Origin: CAMFTQ01 sp051881615
GTDB taxonomy: Bacteria; Bacillota; Clostridia; Oscillospirales; Acutalibacteraceae
Assembly: GCA_051881615.1 (NCBI GenBank)
Contig: JBJEQF010000006.1
Coordinates: 1 to 20,053 of the forward strand
DNA: 20,053 bases
Direction of reading: 5' to 3'
The notes under the pieces: model-generated
Databases searched by the model: none
Told to the model about the DNA's origin: nothing
The model's input: only the letters and a program-made list of their open reading frames with translations
Program-made: the position numbers and the translations under genes
Part shown: piece by piece, positions 6,492-15,100 of the stretch
Layout of the letters: each line of letters begins with the position of its first letter
Numbering within the stretch: the first letter of the stretch is position 1

Positions 6492-7388
6492 ATGCTTACT
6501 TTAGAAACATTGAAACAGAATACGGCTTTGCAGGGATTGACAGATGAGCAATTCAATGCGATAGCCGAGATGTCAAAAAACGATGAAAATGTTGTCATTG
6601 GCAATAGAATAGGTGCGCTGCATGGGCAATACGATGCAGATATTTTGAGCGTTACCGGGATAAGCAAAAAAGACGGTGAAAAGAGTTATGATTATGCAAA
6701 GCGAATATTGTCGGATTATAAGAAACAAGTAACGGATTTGCAAAGTCAGATTGCCAAAGGCAATGGTGACGATGCTTTGAAGCAGCAGCTCAAAGACACA
6801 AAGGCACAAGTTACGCAGTTACAAGCTAAACTGACGGAGAAAGAAACCGAGATAGCTAATAATCAGGCTAACTTTGATAAGCAGCTTAAAGACACGCACG
6901 TTGATTATGCGTTTAGAGCCGCCACAGCCGGACTTAAATTTAAGCAGGGTATCACCGAGCCTATACAGCAGACTTTGTTGTCAGCTGCAAAAGCCGAGAT
7001 ATTGTCAAAGGGTACTCCGGACTTTATAGATAACGGCAAAGGCGGTAAAAGTTTGATATTCCGCAACGCAGACGGCAACATTCTCAACAATCCTAAAAAC
7101 AACTTGAATCCGTTTACGATTCAAGAGCTTATAATGGAAACCGCGCTCAAAGACGTTATAGACACGAACCGAGTAGTTACAGGTGGCGGCACAGGTAACG
7201 GAGGTAGTGGCAAAGGCGGAAATTCAGTAAGTATTGACTTTTCCGGCATACGCAGTCAAGTAGAAGCTGACAGAGCCATAGAAAGCTATCTTTTGTCGCA
7301 GGGTTTAACTCGTGACTCACAAGAGTTTGCAGATAAATCCTTGCAGATAAGAACCGAGAATAATGTGGCTGAATTGCCTATAAAATAA
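6492..7388 (+). CDS. Capsid scaffold protein (GP20-like)
   Basis: This 298-aa protein is probably the internal scaffold that directs capsid assembly and is later removed. It stands directly before the capsid gene and has the typical build: an N-terminal helical part, a long Gln/Lys/Glu-rich coiled coil (about residues 75-135, e.g. VTQLQAKLTEKETEIANN) and a conserved central part (YAFRAATAGLKFKQGI) reminiscent of phage minor structural GP20-type scaffolds. A glycine-rich flexible linker (about 232-248) precedes a short C-terminal helical domain that could bind the capsid subunit. No protease motif is visible in it or nearby, so removal may not need phage proteolysis. Confidence 0.75.
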   Translation: MLTLETLKQNTALQGLTDEQFNAIAEMSKNDENVVIGNRIGALHGQYDADILSVTGISKKDGEKSYDYAKRILSDYKKQVTDLQSQIAKGNGDDALKQQLKDTKAQVTQLQAKLTEKETEIANNQANFDKQLKDTHVDYAFRAATAGLKFKQGITEPIQQTLLSAAKAEILSKGTPDFIDNGKGGKSLIFRNADGNILNNPKNNLNPFTIQELIMETALKDVIDTNRVVTGGGTGNGGSGKGGNSVSIDFSGIRSQVEADRAIESYLLSQGLTRDSQEFADKSLQIRTENNVAELPIK

Positions 7389-7434
7389 TCAATGCAAATG
7401 GGGTAAAAGGGTAATGCACCATAAGCATACAGCA

Positions 7435-7471
7435 TATAATTTAACAACTTAAAAATTAAAAAGTTAAAACT
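7435..7471 (+). promoter_or_regulatory. A-rich leader of the capsid gene
   Basis: TTAACAACTTAAAAA (7441-7455), with TATAAT before it and ATTAAA after, matches the leader of the 3516 gene. AACTT and AAGTT (7446-7450, 7461-7465) could pair weakly. The 83-bp gap has no clear TAnnTTTG box, so the element may act at translation or mark a processed transcript. Confidence 0.5.
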
Positions 7472-8578
7472 ATGAGTCTTGTATTAACACGAATCCAAAA
7501 CATCAGGTCTAACTCAAATCTTGACAAATTTGAATATAGACCGTCCCGGTATGGTGCATTAGATGCCTTTATGACACAATCAAATGACCCTACCGGTATC
7601 CTCACCGAGGAACTCAAACAGAAAGCTCGTACGTCAATAGGCAACACACTTGAAACGCCTGTAATTGATTACGATGCAGGAATTACTATCGGTAATCAGC
7701 GTACCTTGACTATTGCCGATAGCGAGAACACATCACGAATGTTGCAAATTACTTTTGCTACCTATGCTTGGGGATTTACTATTGCTCCGGCAATGTATAT
7801 GAACAACGAAATAGGTATTCAAAAGGACTTTGAAACGAAGATGATGAAATATATCTACAAGTTTGCACAGAAACTTGACGAGGTAGCACTCGCAGCACTT
7901 GCAGCTAACAAAACTCAGGTGGTAAAGAATCCTTTGCTTTATGACTTCTCAACAAACGCCGTAAATGCAAAATGGAGTGAGCGAGAGAATATCTTCGGTG
8001 ACCTTGACGTTATGATGGCCGCAAATGATTTCTTCGGTCAGCTTCACATCGTAGGTGATGCGGGTGTAGAAAGCATTATGCGTAAGCTGCAACAGCACGG
8101 ACTTTACAATGATGTTAATAAGCAGAACGAATTTGGTAACAAAATCGTACACCTTACCAACAATCTTGCTAATGTTCCGGGTCAGTATGCAAAAGGCTAT
8201 GCAGTATGTGGCGGCTCTCTTGGTATGCTCACACGTTTTGAGAGAGATTGTTTGCTTGGCACCGTATCAGGTGACGGTCACGAATGGGGTATCGCAACTT
8301 TGCCTTTGCTTAATATGCCTGTTGGTACATATTTCTATGATTCAGTAGGCGATTATAGCGGCATAGCAGGTGGTGCAACTGCAGATATGAACCGTACTCG
8401 CAAAGAGCATTACGGCTTTGCAGTAGATGTGGCATTTATCACGGCATACAACAGCAATCCTGCTGAAAATGCAAGTCCAATTCTTGCGTTTAACATTTCA
8501 AATGAAAACGCAGTATATGCTAAGCCTGTTGTGGTAGTGAACACTGAAGAAGCCCCGGTAAACACAAAGGCTGTTTAA
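7472..8578 (+). CDS. Major capsid protein
   Basis: This 368-aa protein is probably the HK97-fold shell protein. It directly follows the scaffold, has the usual length, lacks membrane segments, and has its own leader and a terminator-like hairpin after its stop, all typical of the most abundant virion protein. Internal features fit the fold: a polar N-terminal arm with a TGILTEELKQKARTSIGNT region, a long helix (KDFETKMMKYIYKFAQKLDEVALAALAAN, about residues 118-146) like the backbone helix, and a beta-rich C-terminal half. Codon choice is even and lacks rare runs. An encapsulin-like or other shell protein is unlikely given the neighbours. Confidence 0.83.
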   Translation: MSLVLTRIQNIRSNSNLDKFEYRPSRYGALDAFMTQSNDPTGILTEELKQKARTSIGNTLETPVIDYDAGITIGNQRTLTIADSENTSRMLQITFATYAWGFTIAPAMYMNNEIGIQKDFETKMMKYIYKFAQKLDEVALAALAANKTQVVKNPLLYDFSTNAVNAKWSERENIFGDLDVMMAANDFFGQLHIVGDAGVESIMRKLQQHGLYNDVNKQNEFGNKIVHLTNNLANVPGQYAKGYAVCGGSLGMLTRFERDCLLGTVSGDGHEWGIATLPLLNMPVGTYFYDSVGDYSGIAGGATADMNRTRKEHYGFAVDVAFITAYNSNPAENASPILAFNISNENAVYAKPVVVVNTEEAPVNTKAV

Positions 8579-8596
8579 TTTTTCCCGGCAGTTTAA

Positions 8597-8604
8597 TATC
8601 TTTG
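8597..8604 (+). promoter_or_regulatory. Candidate -7 promoter box for the connector/tail genes
   Basis: TATCTTTG fits TAnnTTTG and lies 18 bp after the capsid stop. TTTA about 20 bp upstream (8574-8577) is an imperfect -33 element. If used, transcription would start about where the following hairpin begins. Confidence 0.35.
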
Positions 8605-8606
8605 AG

Positions 8607-8644
8607 AATAGGGGCCGCAAGATTCCTTGTGACCCTTATTTTAT
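8607..8644 (+). terminator. Terminator-like hairpin after the capsid gene
   Basis: AATAGGG (8607-8613) pairs with CCCTTATT (8633-8640) with one bulged T, and CAAG (8618-8621) pairs with CTTG (8626-8629) inside. TTATT follows. It may end the capsid message or attenuate read-through, lowering expression of the tail genes relative to capsid. Confidence 0.45.
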
Positions 8645-8659
8645 TAAAATCAGTTTGGT

Positions 8660-9964
8660 ATGATACGCATAAACGATATAAAAGAGAGCTTATTACACCT
8701 AATAGGTTGGCAGCAGAATTATGACACATCGGAGTTAAAGATAGCGGACTATTTAACGCAGAGTGATTCCGGGATGTATTATCAGCAAATACACCCTTTG
8801 CTCACATTGCAGAACTTAGCGAGCATAGCGCCGGACTTTAAGAACATTCAATTTCCTGAATATGAAGAAAACAAGTATTACCAAAAAGGTAATGTGGTTA
8901 AGTATAATGCGGAATTATACATTAGTCTTAAAGATACGCGCGGAGTGCAGCCGGGTGATGAAGATGTGTGGCAAAAGACTGACTTATTTTCGGAGTGGCT
9001 CAAAAGCAAAACCGAAGCGAGCATAATAAAAGCCGTAACACGTTTTAACAATGATAAGTCAGCAGCCGGAACGTCCAAACCGCTATGCGAAAATAAGATA
9101 CTCTTTGAGGGGGCGGGTAGAATTATTGATACCGTCAAAAACCGAAATCAGTTAGTAGGCTTTGAAATTGTGCCTATACGTTCCAAAGGTGTAACCGTAA
9201 GAATAGATAAGATAGGGCTACAATTCACGCAGCCGGGAGAGTACAGAATATATGTTATGCACTCCGATATGGACGAACCCGTAAAGACTTTAACACTTAC
9301 AAAGACCAAAAGTAATAGTGTTGAGTGGTTTTCTTTTAAGGACTTATATCTGCCATACCAAAGTGACTTAAACGGTGCGGGCGGCTCTTGGTATTTAGTC
9401 TATGAGCAATCCGAATTGCCTAATGGTAGTATGGCTATTCAAAAGGAAAAAGATTGGAGCAAAGAACCTTGTGGCTCTTGCTCACGCAGAGAAAAAATAT
9501 CTTGGATGGCTTGGTCTAAATTCATAGAGATACACCCTTTCTTTATCAGTGAAGAAGAAATAAGTAACGATAATGGTAGCTTAAAGATGTGGGATGTAGA
9601 GAGGAATCAATATACCTACAACAATAACTACGGACTTAACTTAGAGGTCAGCGTATTATGCGATTATACAGATTTTATCATAGAGCAGAAAGAGTTATTT
9701 CAAGACGTGATAGCTAAGCAGACAGCTGCAGACCTTTTGCGAGAATTTGCGTATAATGCGAATGTTCGTACCAACCGACACTCAATAAATGCTTCGCGCA
9801 TTGATATTCTATACGAAATTGACGGAGATTCGTCCTCAATGAAGAAATCCGGGTTAGGCTATCAAATAGAATTAGCTTATAAAGCACTTAATATTAACAC
9901 TAATGGCATAGACCGAATATGTTTACCCTGTAAAAACAATGGTGTGAAATACCGAACTATATAA
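8660..9964 (+). CDS. Virion protein with a chitin-binding-like (CBM5/12-type) segment
   Basis: This 434-aa protein is not recognised as a whole. Residues about 68-114 (YEENKYYQKGNVVKYNAELY, then W104 and W113) resemble the small aromatic CBM5/12-type carbohydrate-binding fold (YxxGxxVxYxGxxYxxxxx...PG...W). A C-GSC motif lies at residues 271-274 within a long beta-rich region. The first gene after the capsid is usually a head-tail connector, so the N-terminal 60 residues may attach to the neck while the module binds cell-surface sugar or acts as decoration. Its stop overlaps the next ATG (TAATG), which shows coupling. A purely structural beta domain is an alternative. Confidence 0.55.
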   Translation: MIRINDIKESLLHLIGWQQNYDTSELKIADYLTQSDSGMYYQQIHPLLTLQNLASIAPDFKNIQFPEYEENKYYQKGNVVKYNAELYISLKDTRGVQPGDEDVWQKTDLFSEWLKSKTEASIIKAVTRFNNDKSAAGTSKPLCENKILFEGAGRIIDTVKNRNQLVGFEIVPIRSKGVTVRIDKIGLQFTQPGEYRIYVMHSDMDEPVKTLTLTKTKSNSVEWFSFKDLYLPYQSDLNGAGGSWYLVYEQSELPNGSMAIQKEKDWSKEPCGSCSRREKISWMAWSKFIEIHPFFISEEEISNDNGSLKMWDVERNQYTYNNNYGLNLEVSVLCDYTDFIIEQKELFQDVIAKQTAADLLREFAYNANVRTNRHSINASRIDILYEIDGDSSSMKKSGLGYQIELAYKALNINTNGIDRICLPCKNNGVKYRTI

Positions 9965-10440
9965 TGGCTAAGATAAAAAGATATAACGCAACCTTACGCA
10001 ATCTTGAATATCGTTTGAGAGCGTTTAAGGACTATTTCCCGGAGCTGTTGGAAAAAGCAGTTATGGAGAAAGAGGACGTTATTGTTAGAGCTATACAAAA
10101 TCAGTTATACCAAAGGGGTATAAATGGTAAAGGGGTAAAGATATGGGATTATGCTCCGTATAGACCATATACCATAGAATATAAGAAATTTCACGGTCAG
10201 CCGCATACAAGAGTAACTCTTAAAGATACAGGAGTGTTTTATGCGGGTATGTATGTGGTTTTTGATAGTGACGGCTTTTATGTTACGTCAGATGATGAAA
10301 AGACTAAATTTCTTGTAAAAAAATACGGAGCGGAGATATTCAGGCTCACAGATAGTAACCTTACACGCATTGTAAGAGTGCATTTAAGGCGAAATATCGT
10401 TAAAGAGATAAAGCAGATAATAAGAAGCGTGAAGAAATGA
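9964..10440 (+). CDS. Probable neck or tail-completion protein (HK97 gp10-like)
   Basis: This 158-aa basic protein has a helical N-terminal part ending in an AIQNQLYQRG segment, then TLKDTGVFYAGMYVVFDSDGF and a C-terminal basic helix. The pattern of helix, then a 'LxdTGxfyagm' strand region, resembles phage tail-completion proteins of the gp10 type. This is a family-level impression, not a firm match. It starts on the stop of the previous gene and its own stop overlaps the next start (ATGA), so three consecutive genes are coupled as in a neck module. Confidence 0.5.
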   Translation: MAKIKRYNATLRNLEYRLRAFKDYFPELLEKAVMEKEDVIVRAIQNQLYQRGINGKGVKIWDYAPYRPYTIEYKKFHGQPHTRVTLKDTGVFYAGMYVVFDSDGFYVTSDDEKTKFLVKKYGAEIFRLTDSNLTRIVRVHLRRNIVKEIKQIIRSVKK

Positions 10441-11072
10441 AAGAAGAATCAGTAAACATAAGATTTAAGGACAATCCTGTATTGTTAGATAAGATATTGC
10501 AGGATATGCAGAGCGGTTTAATGTCAAAGTTAAAATGGCTCAATTATGCGTTTGGTAGAGCATATAGATTGGTAGAGCATAGACCTGACGGAAATAAGTT
10601 TGTATATCCGGCGGCATACAATGGCAACGGAGAATACATATCACTCTTACCAAATGACAATTTCGGGAATTTTTGTTGGTTTGATATATATGACCCGCAG
10701 CGAATAACACAAGTAGTGCAGTCTTTGCCGCAATATACTTTCAGCGGAGCTATTGTATTTTGGTATAATCTTGACACTATATTTAGTAGCGCAGAAACTC
10801 TAAACACCGAGGAGGTCAAAGATGAGATTATAAGATTACTCACAACTCCGGGCATTATCAAGACAACAGGTAAACTTGAAATAAACAGCATTTATGAGCG
10901 CTTTGAGAATATCTATAAAGGCTATTCAATAGAGAAGATATATAACAACTACACATATCAGGGCGAAGATATACAGAATATTGATAAGCAATTCTTTATG
11001 TATCCTTTTGCCGGAATAAGAATAGAATTTACACTAACAACAAGAGAACTATGTCAGAGGTATGTACTTTAA
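10437..11072 (+). CDS. Neck/tail-terminator candidate
   Basis: This 211-aa soluble protein is rich in aromatic residues (NFCWFDIYDPQ, FSGAIVFWYNLDTIF) and in Ile, with a helical start (LLDKILQDMQSGLMSKLKWL). I do not recognise the family. Its place between the gp10-like gene and the tail chaperone/tape measure, its size and its alpha/beta character suit a tail terminator that caps the tail tube. That is inferred from position. The ATG overlaps the previous stop (ATGA). Confidence 0.5.
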   Translation: MKEESVNIRFKDNPVLLDKILQDMQSGLMSKLKWLNYAFGRAYRLVEHRPDGNKFVYPAAYNGNGEYISLLPNDNFGNFCWFDIYDPQRITQVVQSLPQYTFSGAIVFWYNLDTIFSSAETLNTEEVKDEIIRLLTTPGIIKTTGKLEINSIYERFENIYKGYSIEKIYNNYTYQGEDIQNIDKQFFMYPFAGIRIEFTLTTRELCQRYVL

Positions 11073-11317
11073 TGGCTTATGCGATAGTAATAGCAGCCGT
11101 AGCCGCATTTTTTATTCTGTTTATGGAGAAAACAGGGTATAGAGATAAAATGATAGCGGACTCCCCAAAACTTATTTCGCAGATGTACGATTGTGACTTT
11201 TGCCTAAGTTTTTGGGTAGCCGTAGTATTTAGTATCGGTATAATCTTAGGTGAGCGAAATCTTATTTATGTATTTATACCTTTTATTTCAGCACCTATAA
11301 CACGCAGATTACTATGA
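11051..11317 (+). CDS. Small membrane protein with a CxxC motif
   Basis: This 88-aa protein has hydrophobic segments at about 9-25 (AYAIVIAAVAAFFILFM), 52-66 and 70-82, so it is probably inserted in the host inner membrane. A YDCDFCLSFW motif (C48, C51) precedes the second segment, like the Cys-x-x-Cys-x-x-W entry of small DUF1360-type membrane proteins, though I am not certain of that match. The frame has an ATG at 11051 and a second at 11072 that overlaps the previous stop in the TAATG pattern used elsewhere in this module; the second may be the true start, giving 81 aa. A membrane protein is unexpected between neck and tail chaperone genes. Confidence 0.65.
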   Translation: MSEVCTLMAYAIVIAAVAAFFILFMEKTGYRDKMIADSPKLISQMYDCDFCLSFWVAVVFSIGIILGERNLIYVFIPFISAPITRRLL

Positions 11318-11730
11318 AGCAGATGTTAATTAACAAAAAGACAATATGTGTCTATGATAGCATAGACGAAATGCCTATCGCTAATTTCCAAAAATACAAT
11401 AAGTATTTAATGATAGATTCCGGGATAGGCTCGGACGTTGATGATATTGACGCACATATAACTAAGATAGCCAAATACATAAAGTCCAAAGATGAAAAAA
11501 AGGCTCTTTTAGAGTTACAGAATATGCGTCAAAGCATGTATATGGTGAATAGCGAGATTTCGCCTAAATATTTGGCATTTGCAGCATTGATACATAGCAT
11601 TGACGGCAAAGAGGTAACGGACTTATCGGATGACGGTCTAAAAGCCTTATTAGAGGAAATAAAGCAGATAAAACATTCCAAAGTGATAGAATTTCTCTTT
11701 TGGCTAAAAAAAAAATTGCAGAGGAATTAG
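11314..11730 (+). CDS. Tail assembly chaperone, short form (gpG-like)
   Basis: This 138-aa soluble, mostly helical protein is probably the short tail assembly chaperone that helps tail-tube subunits assemble around the tape measure. Evidence is position (two genes before the tape measure) and a 3' end built for frameshifting: codons 131-134 read cta aaa aaa aaa within an A10 run, after which the zero frame ends four codons later, while the -1 frame stays open for 128 more codons. This matches the lambda G/GT arrangement. Predicted products are 138 aa (no shift) and about 262 aa (shift). The sequence itself (LMIDSGIGSDVDDIDAHI and similar) gives no catalytic motif. Confidence 0.72.
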   Translation: MKQMLINKKTICVYDSIDEMPIANFQKYNKYLMIDSGIGSDVDDIDAHITKIAKYIKSKDEKKALLELQNMRQSMYMVNSEISPKYLAFAALIHSIDGKEVTDLSDDGLKALLEEIKQIKHSKVIEFLFWLKKKLQRN

Positions 11731-12101
11731 AGCTGTATTTCCCGGCAGAGTTTATTACCGCGCGTGAAAAAGATAGCTACGATAAACTCAAACGCAGAAC
11801 GGAATTGGTACTTGATTCAATCATAAATGGTACTGACAATAAAAGCGAGATTAAAGAGATTGATGATTCAATGCTTAAAAACATAATGCCTAAAATCTTT
11901 ATTGGTAATGAATCGGTAGAGATAAAGTATGACAAGCAGTTTGAGAGTGCATGTTTCTTAATTTCTCAAAAATCAAGTTTAGATGCGAAAAAGCTAACGG
12001 TGTTACAATTCTATAATGCACTTGACAACATAAAACAACAAGCAGAAGCAGAAAGCAAAAGTTACAAACTAAAAAATAACAGATATGGCGGCAGAGGATG
12101 A
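11700..12101 (+). CDS. Tail assembly chaperone, frameshift extension (T part of gpGT-like)
   Basis: This 133-codon frame has no ATG near its start, only a TTG at 11700 that overlaps the end of the upstream gene. It lies in the -1 frame relative to 11314-11730. It is therefore best read as the C-terminal extension made by slippage at 11706-11715, contributing residues from IAEELELYFPAEF onward. The region is hydrophilic and helical, and the last residues are basic and glycine-rich (NNRYGGRG). In lambda-like phages the T part binds tube subunits and the G part binds the tape measure. The end overlaps the tape-measure start by 17 bp. Confidence 0.7.
   Translation: MAKKKIAEELELYFPAEFITAREKDSYDKLKRRTELVLDSIINGTDNKSEIKEIDDSMLKNIMPKIFIGNESVEIKYDKQFESACFLISQKSSLDAKKLTVLQFYNALDNIKQQAEAESKSYKLKNNRYGGRG
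11706..11715 (+). promoter_or_regulatory. Probable programmed -1 ribosomal frameshift site (A10)
   Basis: Ten consecutive A residues follow CT, read cta aaa aaa aaa ttg in the zero frame. Slipping back one base gives att gca gag gaa and enters the 11700-12101 frame. An A AAA AAA heptamer is a standard slippery site. I see no strong downstream pseudoknot; an upstream AGAGG-like stimulator is also not clear at the usual distance. Confidence 0.7.
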
Positions 12102-15100
12102 TAAAATAAAATATAGAGATATAATTGAGCCGGATGACTCAATAGAGAAACTTATATCGGAGCTAAGTGAGTTAAATAAGTCTTATGAAACAATGGTTAA
12201 TGCCATAAGAGCCGGTGCCGATAGGATAGTATATTCTATCAAGTCGGCAAGTGGAGCTACAACCGAGGGCAGGAAAGCCATAGATGAAGCGGCCATAGCT
12301 GCGTCACGTTTAGAAAAGGCACAAAAAGAACTTGCTATTGCGATGTCAAGTACAGGACAGCAGATAGCCGTGCTTAAATCGCAGACTACGGCAGCAAATA
12401 GAGCTTCCGTAGAGAGGGCGAACTATCTAAAGCAGGAAACGGACTCTTATGCGAGAATGAAAACCGACCTTAGACAAATGGTGGACTTGTATAATAGCTT
12501 GTCAAAATCCGAGAGAGAGAGTGCCGATATGGGTAAAGCCTTGCTCAATGATATTATTTCTTTGACGCAGCAGATAAGAGCCCATGATGATGCCTTGCGT
12601 ATTCACATTTCACAGATGAATGCAGTAACACAGGCACAGCAGAAATTAGACTTTCTTATGTCGGAGGAGGGGCAAAAGCTATTAGACTTAAAAGCGAAGA
12701 TTGCAGAGGTCACGAACTCACGCAAGACGCATAAAGCTGCTATTGACCCTTTAGTAGAAGCCGAGGAGAGATTAAAACAAGCACAATCCGAGGAGAATCA
12801 AAAACTCAAAGAGAAAAATATCTTAATCCACGAAGCCAATAGAGTAGCTAAACTTAATGCTCAAATAAATCTATATGATGAGGGCTCTTACAACAGACTT
12901 GCCGCACAATACGAACTTAATAAGATTAAGCTCAATGCGATGTCGGAAGCAAAGCGAAAAGGCACTGAAGCCGGGAGAGCCTTAGAGCAAGAAACTAAAA
13001 AGATATACGAAGATATGAAGGCCCTGCAAGAAGCCACAGGAAAGCATACCTTATCGGTTGGTGACTATGGCAAAGTGTGGGATAGATTAGGCTTCAGTAT
13101 CAATCAGGTAGTGAGAGAAATGCCCGCACTCGCTATTGACTTTAACACATTCTTTCTTGCGATTTCCAATAACATTCCAATGGTTATTGACGAAATCAAT
13201 AAGATGCGAAAAGCTAATGAAGCATTAAACGCACAGGGAGAAGAAACTACAAGTGTTTGGGAAAGTGTAATATCAGCATTTTTTTCGTGGAACACCGCAC
13301 TTGTTGTTGGATTGACAATTTTAAGTGTCTATGGTAAAGATTTAATTGCTTGGGTTGGTAGCTTATTTAAGGCTAAAAAAGAAATAATGTCTGCCGAGGA
13401 GCAATTAAATGCCTTAAATGAGGAGTTTAAGAATCAAGCAAGCACTTTTGGTAAACAGATTGTTAAATTAAAGCAGTTAAGTGGCGAATGGAAAGAATTA
13501 AGAACCGAAGCTGAAAAACAAAAATGGATTAAAGGGCATACATCAGATTTCAATAGCTTAGGTTTAGCCATAGACGATGTTAATAAGGCTAACAGAGCCT
13601 TTATAGAAGATACTGATGCTGTAATAGAGGCTTTCAGGCTAAGAGCTAAAGCAGCAGCCGCAAGTAAGATAGCCGAGGATAAATATTTGGAAGCCGAGCA
13701 GAAAAGATTTGAGGCCGAGAATCTACGAGAAAAAGATACAGGGGAACATAGTTTTTTTGATGTTGCAGAAGCACAACGAATAGCGCGATTTTATACTGAC
13801 CCTAAATATTATGGCGGACGTAATGTTCAGGGGTTGAGCTATGAAACAAGATTACAAATTTATTTGTCTAATATAGAATCGGCTTCGGAGCAAAAAGCTA
13901 AACAATTAGAGGAAGAAGCTAAAACACTTGAAAAAGAGGGTGATGCTTTTTTTGAAAAATCCGATTATTATACAGATAAAGAGGAGAGGATTTTAGGTGA
14001 CTTATACCAAAGATTCGGCAAGACTAAAACAGAAATAGATAAAACAGGAAGAAAACCGCGCGACCTTACAGACGTGATAGAGCGAAATCAGATAGAGATA
14101 GAAAAAGCCTATCAAAAGAGTATCACAAGCCTTATTTCCGATGAATACTCAAAACGTAAGAAAGAAGCCGAGGACTCCGTAAACACTGAAAACGATACTT
14201 TGAGAGATAAGTACCGTAAGAACCTTGCGTACATTGCTAATGTTGATAACAAATATAAAGAGCTTACAGAAAAGCAGAAAAAGCAGATAGAGCAGCAGAA
14301 TTTGTGGATAATAGAAACAATTACAAATAACGAAGAACGATTAGCAAGACAATTAGAAGATATAGAGCGAGAGCAAGCCTTAACGTCACTAAAGATAAGA
14401 CGTAATGTTATAAACTCGCTTAAAGCTATAACAGGAGCAGATTCCGGACTTGAATCGCAGAACTATGAGGTAACACGCAACATAGGGGATTTGGAGAAGT
14501 CCTACGAAGATGAGCGAGATATAGAAATGCGAAATCTTGCGGCTAAATATGACTTGTTACTTAAAGAAGCAGAAAAGCAGAAAGAGTTAGGTATAGAAAC
14601 AGGCTTATCGGAATTAGATATTATGACAGAGTTTTATCAAAAGCAACTTGAAATAATATCTAAATACGATACGCAGATATTCAATTTGCGAAAGACCGAT
14701 ATAGAGAATCAGCTTAAACTTGTTGAAAAAAGTAGTGCCGAAGAATTAAGATTATTACTGAAGCAGAATGAGAACGCCCGGAATATTGCTATCGCAAAGA
14801 ATTTAGGCTTGCCTGCTGACAAACAAGTCAGCACCGACACAATCAATGCCGAATACAATAAGAAAGCGAGGTTGTTAGCCGGGCAATCAAGCCAAACAGC
14901 TTTTGAGCAACAGCAAGAGTTAGAGTCAGCACAATTCAATGCCGTAGAACGTGGAGAGAATGAGATAACTAAATTTAAGTTAGAGCAGGAAAAAGCGCGT
15001 TGGCAATTCCTTATAGATTTGGCTGAAGCCGGTGCCTTAGAATGGAGTCAAGCACAGATAGACACAGCTAAAGCAACGGTTAATGGTATAGACAATCAAT

